Notes: generated by a model not told the origin, from the sequence alone. A DNA stretch of 15,226 nt from Legionella longbeachae (GCA_016191305.1 JACPOX010000125.1:1-15226); one strand, 5' to 3'; shown: positions 1 to 7,366, counted from the first letter of the stretch. Program-made: numbers and translations.

Positions 1-1
1 G

Positions 2-259
2 TTAAGCTATCGACGTTATGAATGGAAATGTAACTCATTGAATCAACCGTCCCGTAATGCAGCCGAGCGTTATGGTTTTAAATTTGAGGGAGTATTTAGG
101 CAATGCAATGTTTTTAAATATCGAAACCGTGATACGGCTTGGTTTTCTATTATTGATTCAGAATGGCCAACAATAAAAAATAAATTTATCAAGTGGTTAA
201 ATCCGGATAATTTTGATGGTATAGGAAATCAAAGAGTGAGTTTAAAAGAAATAGGATAA
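2..259 (+). CDS. GNAT-family N-acetyltransferase, C-terminal part (gene starts before the window)
   Basis: Reading from base 2, an open frame of 85 codons runs to the stop at 257-259 and enters from outside the window. It begins LSYRRYEWKC and continues with NAAERYGFKFEGVFRQ, then RNRDTAWFSI and a Trp-Pro near the C-terminus. This is the usual end of RimJ/RimL-like GNAT proteins, in which the segment around N-x-x-S-R-N-A-A-E-R-Y-G-F forms the last part of the acetyl-CoA fold. Such enzymes move an acetyl group from acetyl-CoA to an amine; the substrate cannot be read from this fragment. A TTG at base 38 could be mistaken for a start, but the family match clearly extends upstream of it. The next gene follows after 20 nt on the same strand, so the two may be co-transcribed. 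Confidence 0.88.
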   Translation, partial: LSYRRYEWKCNSLNQPSRNAAERYGFKFEGVFRQCNVFKYRNRDTAWFSIIDSEWPTIKNKFIKWLNPDNFDGIGNQRVSLKEIG

Positions 260-279
260 ATGAGGCAGTTGAGGATACT

Positions 280-1365
280 ATGTGGAAAACAAAATTGACT
301 GAAAAGCTTGGCATACAGTTTCCGATCATTCAAGCACCAATGGCTGGTGGTGCTACATCAGTTGAATTAATTGCCGCTGTGTCAAATGCTGGTGGTTTAG
401 GATCTCTAGGTGCAGGTTATATGACACCCGATGAGATAAGAAAGACAATTAAAAAAATTCGGGAGCTAACAAGTAATCCCTTTGCAGTAAATCTTTTTAT
501 TCCGGAAAAATATTTTGTTACTACTCATTTATTGCAAAAAGCATGCGATGTTATTAATCGGTCTTGTATTGAGTTAAACATGGAAATAAAACCAATCAGA
601 GAACCTTATGCTCAATCATTCGAAGATCAGATAAATATCTTAATTGAGGAAAAAATTCCCGTTTTTAGTTATACATTCGGTACTTTGAGTCCAGAATGGG
701 TAAAACTTTTAAAGATAAATAACACCTTTTTAATTGGAACAGCTACAACTTTAGAAGAGGCTCTAATACTTGAAGGAACTGGGGCTGATATGATTGTTGC
801 TCAAGGTAGTGAAGCAGGGGGGCATAGAGGTACTTTTTTGGATCGAGCTGAGGATGCGTTAATGGGCTTATTTAGCTTGATACCTCAGTTGGTGAATAAA
901 ACAAAAATACCCATTATAGCAGCAGGAGGAATCATGAATGGAACAGGATTAATTGCTGCTATTGATTTGGGTGCTGATGGCGTGCAGATGGGAACAGCGT
1001 TTCTTAGTACATTGGAAGCTGGAATACCTCATGCATATAAGCAACTATTATTAAACCTTAAACAAGATAATACCGTATTAACAAGAGCATTTTCTGGAAA
1101 ATTAGCACGTGGAATTCGCAATAAATTTACTGAGCATATGAATGACAAAATAGAAAATATTCTTGATTACCCTATACAAAATAAATTAACCAATTCAATG
1201 AGAAAAAAAGCAAAAGAAACCAACAATATTGATTTTATGTCACTATGGGCAGGGCAAGCAGCTACTTTATGTAGAAATATTCCAGCAGGGGAGTTAGTAA
1301 AAACTTTAATTTATGAAGCAGAAGAATTAAATTTATGTGGAAAACTCAGGATTTTCAAATCCTGA
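280..1365 (+). CDS. Nitronate monooxygenase (2-nitropropane dioxygenase family, FMN-dependent)
   Basis: A 361-residue TIM-barrel flavoprotein of normal family length. The N-terminus has the family pattern PIIQAPMAGG (residues 15-24), followed by the AGGLGSLGAG segment that contacts FMN. QGSEAGGHRGTF (175-186) contains the conserved histidine (His182) that acts as catalytic base in nitronate monooxygenases. AAGGIMNGTG and GADGVQMGTAF (about 215-241) form the FMN-phosphate site. These enzymes oxidise alkyl nitronates such as propionate 3-nitronate to carbonyl compounds and nitrite, a detoxification role in the cytoplasm. Some relatives are instead FMN-dependent enoyl reductases (FabK-like), so the exact substrate is inferred. 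The start is the ATG after TTGAGG (7 nt spacing). The stop codon sits inside a perfect hairpin. Confidence 0.9.
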   Translation: MWKTKLTEKLGIQFPIIQAPMAGGATSVELIAAVSNAGGLGSLGAGYMTPDEIRKTIKKIRELTSNPFAVNLFIPEKYFVTTHLLQKACDVINRSCIELNMEIKPIREPYAQSFEDQINILIEEKIPVFSYTFGTLSPEWVKLLKINNTFLIGTATTLEEALILEGTGADMIVAQGSEAGGHRGTFLDRAEDALMGLFSLIPQLVNKTKIPIIAAGGIMNGTGLIAAIDLGADGVQMGTAFLSTLEAGIPHAYKQLLLNLKQDNTVLTRAFSGKLARGIRNKFTEHMNDKIENILDYPIQNKLTNSMRKKAKETNNIDFMSLWAGQAATLCRNIPAGELVKTLIYEAEELNLCGKLRIFKS

Positions 1366-1369
1366 GTTT
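1342..1369. terminator. Perfect 13-bp hairpin overlapping the nitronate monooxygenase stop codon
   Basis: AAACTCAGGATTT (1342-1354), a 2-nt loop, then AAATCCTGAGTTT (1357-1369) form a perfect inverted repeat. It lies between two convergent genes, and the TGA stop of the upstream gene (1363-1365) is inside the right arm. Neither strand has a long U-tract, though TTT closes each arm, so it could be a bidirectional terminator or an mRNA 3'-end stabiliser. Confidence 0.5.
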
Positions 1370-1394
1370 GGATTTAAAGCTTAATGGAGATGCT

Positions 1395-1739
1395 TCATTT
1401 GAGGGGCGAGAAACTCTCTTCATAATTAGTCATTGAATGCAGTACGTTTATATTTTTCTCTGTATTTTGATATACTGGCCTTTTAAACCAAAATCCTACC
1501 CCATATTTATTTCCATACCTCTCTTCAAGTTCTGAATAAAATTGCTGTGCAAATTCATTAACAGTAGTAATATAATTTTCATCAGTAAGTTTGCCGGTTT
1601 TGAAAATTGTATAAGGGATCAAAAATCTATGTAGTTCTATACCTCGTTCTGCTAATTTCTCCATAATTACTCTGCTGTCTAATTTATTTACTACGGCGCT
1701 ATGTGCATACATTTCGATTTCGAATTTTTCTTGTGACAT
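1395..1739 (-). CDS. Hypothetical protein, 114 residues
   Basis: I do not recognise this protein. It starts MSQEKFEIEMYAHSAVVNKL and is a soluble, mixed alpha/beta sequence with an amphipathic central helix (EFAQQFYSELEERYGNKYG), no signal peptide and no membrane segment. I chose the ATG at 1737-1739 because AAGGA stands 7 nt upstream; the frame could open 8 codons earlier at a TTG, but the AAGGA would then lie inside the coding region. A TATAAT (-10 candidate) lies 39 nt upstream. It is convergent with the nitronate monooxygenase, separated by 29 nt and the hairpin at 1342-1369. No function is proposed; the codon pattern and ribosome site support a real gene. Confidence 0.7.
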   Translation of the reverse strand: MSQEKFEIEMYAHSAVVNKLDSRVIMEKLAERGIELHRFLIPYTIFKTGKLTDENYITTVNEFAQQFYSELEERYGNKYGVGFWFKRPVYQNTEKNINVLHSMTNYEESFSPLK

Positions 1740-1777
1740 ACAAATATCCTTAATAATAGCCAACTAATCAGCAAGTT

Positions 1778-1783
1778 ATTATA
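1778..1783 (-). promoter_or_regulatory. Candidate -10 element for the 114-residue gene
   Basis: On the minus strand this is TATAAT, 39 nt upstream of the chosen ATG (1739). A CTTCAA at about 17 nt further upstream is a weak -35 match. Only the -10 hexamer is convincing. Confidence 0.35.
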
Positions 1784-1859
1784 TCAATAATTTTCTCTTA
1801 TTGAAGCATAAACATGCATGTGTTGACATCTGGACTGCCGCCTAAGTGGTGGTATTTTG

Positions 1860-1932
1860 TAGGTTAGGGCCCTGGTCCAACAAAGGGCTGAATGTTAGGT
1901 GAATGTGCATGTTGGGCCAGGGGCCCAACCTA
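1860..1932. repeat. REP-like GC-rich inverted repeat pair
   Basis: A 23-nt arm starting TAGGTT and ending CCAACA (1860-1882) is mirrored by an arm starting TGTTGG and ending AACCTA (1910-1932), matching at 20 of 23 positions. The right arm also folds on its own: GTTGGGCC, loop AGG, GGCCCAAC (1911-1929). The G/C-rich run stands out from the AT-rich surroundings. The AGGTTGGGCC...CCCAAC style is typical of REP/BIME-type intergenic palindromes mobilised by REP-associated (RAYT) transposases; no such transposase is in the window. ATTTT occurs just outside both ends but means little in AT-rich DNA. Confidence 0.65.
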
Positions 1933-1987
1933 ATTTTAAAGCCACTTTCCTGAACTTTATGGCAATAGGTGATAACAAACCCTAAAT

Positions 1988-2656
1988 TTACAAACTAATT
2001 GCCATTTTTGTTACAATGAGTGTATTTTCTTTATTCCAATGTTTTTGAGTAAACAGGGTTAATCCTTTTGCTATAGAGAAAGATACCTGTTCGGTATTGA
2101 ATTGTTTAGGTGAAGGTATGTCTTCTTTTAGTTTAAATTGTTCTTTAATCGTCTCCACTAATTCTTTAAGATAGTTATTGCTCCGTGTATCTTTTTCGTA
2201 GAAGCTTAATCGTTTTTGAAAAAATGATTGAAGGTCCATGAAAGTGCAACCAAACAGCAAAGGACTTTTTGTTTCAAGGAGTTTCTTCATCACTTCTATT
2301 TCATAGATATAAGCATTTACTTCAGTGTTTTTGATATTTGCTGCAACATTAAATGCATGCCCAGTCTCATGAACAATAGCACCAATGACATCAATGGTAG
2401 ATTGATTTAGAAAACTTCTCTTCAAAGCTATAGTTTTGTTTTCAATCCAGTTTTTATGAAGGGAGCCCAGAAGTTTATATGTATCTTTATTGACAAAGAT
2501 AGCGGGATTACCTTTTGCCCCTAAAAAATCGTGTGGTGGATTTAAGATATCAATCTCAATTTGAGGAATAGAAGCGGTTACCCCATTATTTAGCCCATCC
2601 CAACCTATTTCACGACATTGTTCTATTATTAGCTTAAGATGCAATCTACTAAGCAT
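1988..2656 (-). CDS. Hypothetical protein with HETGH zinc-metallopeptidase motif
   Basis: A 222-residue protein of unknown family. Residues 92-103, GAIVHETGHAFN, match the HExxH zinc-site pattern (His96, Glu97, His100) in a hydrophobic helix. Glu112 (in NTEVNAY) and Glu119 follow 12 and 19 residues after the second histidine and could supply the third zinc ligand, as in gluzincins. There is no signal peptide, so it would act in the cytoplasm or be secreted by a signal-independent route. The C-terminal third is helical and Lys/Glu-rich. AAGGAGA 5 nt before the ATG is a strong ribosome site. In a Legionella-like genome such an orphan metalloprotease-like protein could be a Dot/Icm effector, but nothing in the sequence proves it. 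Substrate unknown. Confidence 0.75.
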   Translation of the reverse strand: MLSRLHLKLIIEQCREIGWDGLNNGVTASIPQIEIDILNPPHDFLGAKGNPAIFVNKDTYKLLGSLHKNWIENKTIALKRSFLNQSTIDVIGAIVHETGHAFNVAANIKNTEVNAYIYEIEVMKKLLETKSPLLFGCTFMDLQSFFQKRLSFYEKDTRSNNYLKELVETIKEQFKLKEDIPSPKQFNTEQVSFSIAKGLTLFTQKHWNKENTLIVTKMAISL

Positions 2657-2885
2657 GATACTCTCCTTGTTTACTTCTATATAGAATGGCTCAATGGGTA
2701 ATAAGTCTTGTATTACAAAATCATTATTCGGAATAAATAATTGGCAGTCAATACACTACGGAAACATTTTGTCATTTTTGGGTGGTATTTAACAAAAAAG
2801 GTACAAATTTCATTGATTGTTTTTAGTTAAATTTTTTTAAATTAAAGTAAATGATACAAATAGAGTACTTTCTTGGTGTTTTGTA

Positions 2886-3014
2886 GTGTGTAATCAGGAT
2901 ATTATTGTTGATTATGGAGACTCAGAAGTGCCGACCTACCATGCTACATTTTTTAGTAATGGTGCCTTTGAGAAAAACAATCCCCAACGACGGTACAATC
3001 AGTTATCTATTTGA
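2886..3014 (+). other. Possible short ORF or gene remnant in the 2657-3088 gap
   Basis: The 430-nt gap holds no clear gene. One frame starting at a GTG (2886) encodes 42 residues including VDYGDSEVPTYHATFFSNGAF and then FEKNNPQRRYNQLSI, with protein-like composition rather than the Lys/Asn/Ile-rich noise of the flanks. The frame is open back to about 2838 without an ATG, and no Shine-Dalgarno site precedes the GTG. It may be the decayed fragment of a larger gene. A 49-codon ORF from an ATG in another frame overlaps it and looks random. Confidence 0.25.
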
Positions 3015-3088
3015 GATATTTTACAAAATGTTCCTATCTCTTCAAATGAAAATACGTTACATTCTAATTTTTAGAGATTAACTTTTCT

Positions 3089-4042
3089 CTAATGAATAGT
3101 CCAAGTTATAATACTGCTTGCATAGTAAGAGACGTTACTTTGATTACCATACCAATATTGGTTGATAGGCAAAGAAATGCCAAATTGGACCACTATTTTG
3201 GACGTAGAAAACCAAATAGAAGGGGTTGCATAAATAATATTTCCCCCTGTATTAGGAACAAAATATGACGCAAATTTAGTTTTATCACTATATTGACCAT
3301 TTAATTCAAGCAGGCCAAACAATATATATTTTTTTTCAACACTTTTGATGTTATGTCCTATCCCAACATTATAATAATATTGTGTTCCTTGTTGGATTGA
3401 ATCATATTTCTTTATGAATAAAATTCCTGGCGCAACAAAAGCATACCAATCAATCAGTGCACGAGAATAAGTGGCTCCCAGGAAATAGGTACTGGTATTA
3501 AAACTTGTTGGCGCATTTTTTCTTGAGAATCCTGAGATCCGTGTGTTTGGGTTAAGCTTTTTTGAAATCTCATCTAAGTTACTAATAGGAAAAGTAGAAG
3601 AAAAAATAAAGGTAGCTTGATCGGAATATTTTGAGTTTTCATAATTGTAAAAAGCATATTCTAAGTCAATACCAAGATCACCCATACCAGACAGGTTTTG
3701 ATTACCATTTTTATAACTTAAAGCAAAAGGTAGTGTGAGTAATAAAGAAGCTGACTCTGTGATTCCGTAAAGTATGGATGGGTTTCCTTCTGTAATTTGT
3801 TGCGTTTGGCTATACAAATAACTGGGGTTAAAAGAAACAATCAATTGATTTTTATCAATAATATTTTGACCAAAAGAAAAAAAAGGCCCTGGTTGCTGTG
3901 AAGTTGCGAGGGCATAATTTCCTAAAGTTGGAGGTTCGTTGGCTAATAAAGGCGTCAGAGCTGCCACGGTATCTATGTAGCTTATAAATAATAAAAATAA
4001 AAACCCCCTGATTGAACTGAGCAGATGAGTTTGTTCTCGCAT
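3089..4042 (-). CDS. Outer-membrane beta-barrel protein (MetA-pathway/phenol-degradation transporter-like)
   Basis: A 317-residue protein with an N-terminal signal peptide: a charged start, the hydrophobic run GFLFLLFISYI (13-23) and a probable cleavage near Val-Ala-Ala (about 26-28). The rest is made of alternating polar and hydrophobic stretches rich in Tyr, Phe, Ser, Asn and Gly (for example NQLIVSFNPSYLYSQTQ, GMGDLGIDLEYAFY, IWFSTSKIVVQFGISLP), typical of outer-membrane beta strands. The Gly-Met-Gly-Asp-Leu-Gly turn after a Leu-rich strand resembles proteins annotated as transporters of the MetA pathway of phenol degradation; that name says little about the real substrate. The start follows AGGAAG at 6 nt spacing. 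It lies 114 nt downstream of the stress-protein gene on the same strand. Function as channel or porin is inferred from fold only. Confidence 0.75.
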   Translation of the reverse strand: MREQTHLLSSIRGFLFLLFISYIDTVAALTPLLANEPPTLGNYALATSQQPGPFFSFGQNIIDKNQLIVSFNPSYLYSQTQQITEGNPSILYGITESASLLLTLPFALSYKNGNQNLSGMGDLGIDLEYAFYNYENSKYSDQATFIFSSTFPISNLDEISKKLNPNTRISGFSRKNAPTSFNTSTYFLGATYSRALIDWYAFVAPGILFIKKYDSIQQGTQYYYNVGIGHNIKSVEKKYILFGLLELNGQYSDKTKFASYFVPNTGGNIIYATPSIWFSTSKIVVQFGISLPINQYWYGNQSNVSYYASSIITWTIH

Positions 4043-4156
4043 CCATTGCTTCCTTTAAGGCTCGGTATACACGTTTTATCAGAATAAGATTATTCATTAT
4101 GAATGTATTAGCGAGACCCAATTTTCATTCTTTCTAATGTGACCATGCTCTAGATT

Positions 4157-4501
4157 TTAAACACGTAAAGTTAATACATCACACGGAGCATGATTGACTG
4201 TAGCATGTGCTGTACTCCCTAAAAATGTATGGAGACCAACAGAAGAATGACTACCAATAATGATGAGTTGACAATTTAATTCTTTTACTTTATTAAAAAT
4301 ATGTTCTTTGACTGAACCTATCTCAACGAATTGCTGCTTTGAAGGAATATTGAAGTTCTCGCCTATTAGATTTAAAACGGTTTGAGCATCATCCTTGGCG
4401 GGGTTTGCCAGTTCTGTAAAGCCCAGTCCTTGAGCCAGTTGTATGCTTGCAGGTAATTCAATAACATGCAGCAGATATAATTTGGCATTAAATTGATACA
4501 T
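4157..4501 (-). CDS. Universal stress protein (UspA family), N-terminally shortened
   Basis: A 114-residue UspA-domain protein. The central strand FNAKLYLLHVIELP and the C-terminal GSHSSVGLHTFLGSTAHATV followed by NHAPCDVLTLRV are diagnostic. Full-length members are about 140-150 residues and begin with strand 1 (of the type MYxxILVPVD) plus helix 1. Here the protein goes from Met-Tyr-Gln directly to Phe-Asn-Ala-Lys-Leu, so about 30 residues including the ATP-contacting Asp after strand 1 are missing. The first three residues look like an original start, which suggests an in-frame internal deletion rather than a wrong start call. In the ATP motif G-2x-G-9x-G(S/T) the second Gly is Ser. GAGG before the ATG is an acceptable ribosome site. 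The product may fold poorly or no longer bind ATP. Confidence 0.82.
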   Translation of the reverse strand: MYQFNAKLYLLHVIELPASIQLAQGLGFTELANPAKDDAQTVLNLIGENFNIPSKQQFVEIGSVKEHIFNKVKELNCQLIIIGSHSSVGLHTFLGSTAHATVNHAPCDVLTLRV

Positions 4502-4730
4502 AGTAACCTCACAATTATAAAATTATTATTGTAAATTGTAGTAGACTCTTTCAGCTAAATATCTTTTCATATGAGTTTTCGGTTTTTATGCTTCGCTTTT
4601 TATCTAAGCTGCTTAAAAGTTCGAAAACTTATAAAGAGACGGTATAGTATAATATTGATGCCTGAGATGGAAGATGACCTATCCGTTAATTTGAAGTAAG
4701 TGCTATACTGAGCTATGAGGATATTTATCC

Positions 4731-4886
4731 ATGATCAATCATGAATATCAATTTCTAGGCTCGACACCAACAGTTATTGGTGCGAAATATCTAATTCAAA
4801 TAAACGAGTCATGCGCAGCAGTATGTAAAGTAGCCCAATATATTCACATCAATAGCATCAGTACAAGCGGCAATGCAATTGCGTGA
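4731..4886 (+). CDS. Possible small protein, 51 residues
   Basis: In the 430-nt gap before the phosphorylase gene, an ATG at 4731 opens a frame starting MINHEYQFLGSTPTVIGAKY and ending STSGNAIA, with GAGG about 10 nt upstream. It has two cysteines four residues apart (ESCAAVCK) and a composition closer to protein than to AT-rich noise. No family is recognised and there is no membrane or signal segment. The rest of the gap shows nothing I can name. Confidence 0.35.
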   Translation: MINHEYQFLGSTPTVIGAKYLIQINESCAAVCKVAQYIHINSISTSGNAIA

Positions 4887-4931
4887 TTCTTAATTATTTA
4901 GATCAGCAAATATTACAGTGAGTTCCGGAGG

Positions 4932-6440
4932 ATGAGTACTAAGTTTAATCAATTAAGATTAATTAAATTAGATATTGATACATTACAAGAATTTATCATC
5001 TATATGCGTTCGGATTGCTTTATTTGTAAATCAGAAGGTTTTGAAGCATTAACGCAGGTTATTGTTACTTTAAATAAACATTCTATTATAGCCACTTTGA
5101 ATATGGTTCACTCAGATATTCTTAAAGAAAATGAAGTAAGTTTATCAGAAAGTGCCTGGGACCGACTTAGTGCTCAGATAGGGGATTTAATCACTATTTC
5201 GCATTTACCCCCTGTAACTTCATTAGGTTACGTACGCTCAAAAATTCATGGGAATGCTTTAAATGCACTACAATTTCATGAAATTATTAGTGATATTGTT
5301 GCTGGAAAATATTCAAATATTCATTTATCCAGCTTTATTACTGCGTCAAGTTTTAACAATTTGAGCATAGAGGAAATCATTTATTTAACCCAGGCAATGA
5401 TTGTCACCGGCGAGCAATTGCATTGGACTCATCCTATGATACTTGATAAGCATAGTGTGGGTGGCATCCCCGGGAATAGAACAACACCGATTGTTGTACC
5501 TATAGTTGCTGCGGCTGGCCTCATTATCCCCAAGACTTCTTCACGCGCAATTACTTCACCTGCTGGTACGGTAGATACAGTAGAAACTATGACTAATGTA
5601 GACCTCTCTGTGGGAAGAATTCGACGAGTAGTTGAATGCGAGGGAGGCTGTATGGTTTGGGGTGGTTCTTTGGGTTTAAGTCCTGCCGATGATATTTTGA
5701 TTCGAGTAGAGCGTGTTTTGGATCTTGATCCCATGGGGCAAATGATTGCTTCAGTGCTTTCTAAAAAAATTGCTGTTGGCGCAACTCATGTATTGATTGA
5801 TGTACCTATAGGACCTACAGCAAAAATTCGCTCCGATTTGGAATTTGCTCTATATCAAAATTATTTCTCTTTAGTCGGCAGAGCTTTCGGTATCCATGTA
5901 GAAACAATAAAAACAATAGGGACTCAACCCTTAGGTAGAGGAATTGGTCCGGCACTTGAAGCAAAAGATATCTTAGCTGTCTTAGGTAACGAGCAACAAG
6001 CACCACTTGATCTAAAAAATAAAGCACTTGATCTGGCAGGACTCTTATTGGAGTTTGGTGGCAAAGCTCTTCCTGATCAAGGGATATATTTAGCAAGACA
6101 AATACTAGAAAGTGGTGCTGCTTTAAAGAAATTTTTGGCAATTTGTAAAGCTCAAGGTGGATTTAAAGAGCCCCAAAGCGCTCCATTGACACGAGAAATA
6201 GTTGCATTATGTGATGGGGTTATCACTGAAATTGATAATCGAAATCTGGCTAAAGTTGCCAAATTGGCAGGCGCGCCGCATGATGCTGGTGCAGGCATTG
6301 AATTTTTTGCAAAACTAGGTACTACTATTGTAAAGGGACAGCCGTTATATAAGATTTATGCGGAATCTAAAGGCGCGTTAAAATATTCCACTACTTACGC
6401 ATTATCTATGCCCAATATAATTAAAATTAAACTAGAATAA
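4932..6440 (+). CDS. AMP/thymidine phosphorylase family protein (DeoA2-type)
   Basis: A 502-residue member of the nucleoside-phosphorylase II family in its long form: an N-terminal domain (about 1-85) found in archaeal AMP phosphorylases, then the catalytic fold. DKHSVGGIPGNRTTP (172-186) is the phosphate-binding segment, and SSRAITSPAGTVDTVE (203-218) is the thymidine/pyrimidine phosphorylase signature. GGCMVWGGSLGLSPADD (238-254) and the C-terminal GAPHDAGAGIEFF are also family-typical. Archaeal relatives cleave NMPs with phosphate to a base and ribose 1,5-bisphosphate; bacterial copies are usually just called putative thymidine phosphorylase, and the true substrate is uncertain. The PRPP synthetase-like gene starts 17 nt downstream, so a joint role in base/ribose-phosphate exchange is likely. 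GGAGG touches the ATG with no spacer, which is odd; no other in-frame start exists upstream. Confidence 0.9.
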   Translation: MSTKFNQLRLIKLDIDTLQEFIIYMRSDCFICKSEGFEALTQVIVTLNKHSIIATLNMVHSDILKENEVSLSESAWDRLSAQIGDLITISHLPPVTSLGYVRSKIHGNALNALQFHEIISDIVAGKYSNIHLSSFITASSFNNLSIEEIIYLTQAMIVTGEQLHWTHPMILDKHSVGGIPGNRTTPIVVPIVAAAGLIIPKTSSRAITSPAGTVDTVETMTNVDLSVGRIRRVVECEGGCMVWGGSLGLSPADDILIRVERVLDLDPMGQMIASVLSKKIAVGATHVLIDVPIGPTAKIRSDLEFALYQNYFSLVGRAFGIHVETIKTIGTQPLGRGIGPALEAKDILAVLGNEQQAPLDLKNKALDLAGLLLEFGGKALPDQGIYLARQILESGAALKKFLAICKAQGGFKEPQSAPLTREIVALCDGVITEIDNRNLAKVAKLAGAPHDAGAGIEFFAKLGTTIVKGQPLYKIYAESKGALKYSTTYALSMPNIIKIKLE

Positions 6441-6457
6441 AGGGGTGTATAAGTATC

Positions 6458-7345
6458 ATGGACGATAATATTCTTTTTGCATTACCAGGTAATTTAAAGC
6501 TCTCTCTATTACTTACTAAAAAACTTAAAATTGAACTAGGTAAGGCTGAAATTCGCTCTTTTCCTGATGGAGAGTCATATATTCGCATTGACTCAGAAGT
6601 GCAAAATAAAATAGCGATTTTGGTTTGCACCTTTAATGATCCTAACTCTAAAGTATTGACATTACTTTTTATGGCACGAACACTTAAAGAATTAGGGGCT
6701 AAAAAGATTTTTCTTGTTAGTCCTTATCTTTCTTATATGAGACAAGATAAACAATTTCATAATGGAGAAGCAATTACTTCAATTCTTTTTGCACAATTAA
6801 TTTCAAACTACTTTGATGGTTTAATAACTATTGATCCTCATTTACATCGTATTCATAAACTCTCTGAAATTTATAATTTATCTGAATTATTAACATTACA
6901 CTCGACAAAAAATATATCCGAATGGATTATAAATCATGTGAATCATCCTTTCTTAATTGGGCCTGATGCAGAAAGTAGACAATGGATTTCTGAAATCGCT
7001 GATTATTATAAATTACCTTTTGTCATAGGAGAAAAAAAACGCCTTGGCGATCGAGAAGTGGTTATTTCTTTGCCTGAAATTAAAAATATAGGTCAGACAC
7101 CGGTGCTGGTTGATGATGTTATTTCCACAGGCGTTAGTATGCTTGGTGTATTGAAGCAATTGCAGTTATTAGGATTTAAAAAAGCACTATGTATTGGGGT
7201 ACACGCTTTATTTGATGAAAAAATAGAAAATAAGCTGCTGAGTGCAGGCGCTGAACAAGTTATTTCGTGCAATACCATTATTCATAAAAGCAATCAAATT
7301 GATATTTCAGATATTCTTGCTCAAGGAATTGTTTCATTATGTTAA
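6458..7345 (+). CDS. Ribose-phosphate pyrophosphokinase (PRPP synthetase) family, short form
   Basis: A 295-residue phosphoribosyltransferase-fold protein, slightly shorter than canonical Prs (about 315). FPDGE (35-39), the ATP-binding YMRQDKQFHNGEAITS (93-108), DPHLHRIH (126-133, where classical Prs has a DLH motif with Gln-Ile-Gln-Gly-Phe-Phe), the catalytic-loop GEKKRLGDREV (191-201) and the ribose-5-phosphate/PRPP loop VLVDDVISTGVSM (216-228) are all present. It should transfer pyrophosphate from ATP to C1 of a ribose phosphate in the cytoplasm. Divergence at the DPHLHR motif and pairing with a phosphorylase suggest a specialised paralogue rather than the housekeeping Prs. The upstream AGGGG is 12 nt from the ATG, so translation may rely on coupling with the preceding gene. 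A small GTTAAA/TTTAAC hairpin covers the stop codon. Confidence 0.88.
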   Translation: MDDNILFALPGNLKLSLLLTKKLKIELGKAEIRSFPDGESYIRIDSEVQNKIAILVCTFNDPNSKVLTLLFMARTLKELGAKKIFLVSPYLSYMRQDKQFHNGEAITSILFAQLISNYFDGLITIDPHLHRIHKLSEIYNLSELLTLHSTKNISEWIINHVNHPFLIGPDAESRQWISEIADYYKLPFVIGEKKRLGDREVVISLPEIKNIGQTPVLVDDVISTGVSMLGVLKQLQLLGFKKALCIGVHALFDEKIENKLLSAGAEQVISCNTIIHKSNQIDISDILAQGIVSLC

Positions 7346-7366
7346 AAACTTTAACTGTAAGTATTT

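Noticed and set aside
1811..1820. ACATGCATGT palindrome
   Set aside because: Short, isolated and common by chance; no second copy in the gap.
3073..3092. TAGAGA/TCTCTA hairpin at the 3' end of the outer-membrane protein gene as terminator
   Set aside because: Only 6 bp of AT-rich stem, 8-nt loop and no U-tract on either strand.
3855..4121. Minus-strand 88-codon frame overlapping the start of the outer-membrane protein gene
   Set aside because: It overlaps the signal-peptide coding region in another frame, has no ribosome site, and the real gene has signal peptide, barrel pattern and AGGAAG.
5429..6141. Two antisense frames inside the phosphorylase gene
   Set aside because: Arg/Ser/Pro- and Leu-rich shadow translations of a well-supported coding strand.
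7341..7355. GTTAAA/TTTAAC hairpin after the PRPP synthetase as terminator
   Set aside because: All A/T except the outer pair and no U-tract; too weak to call.
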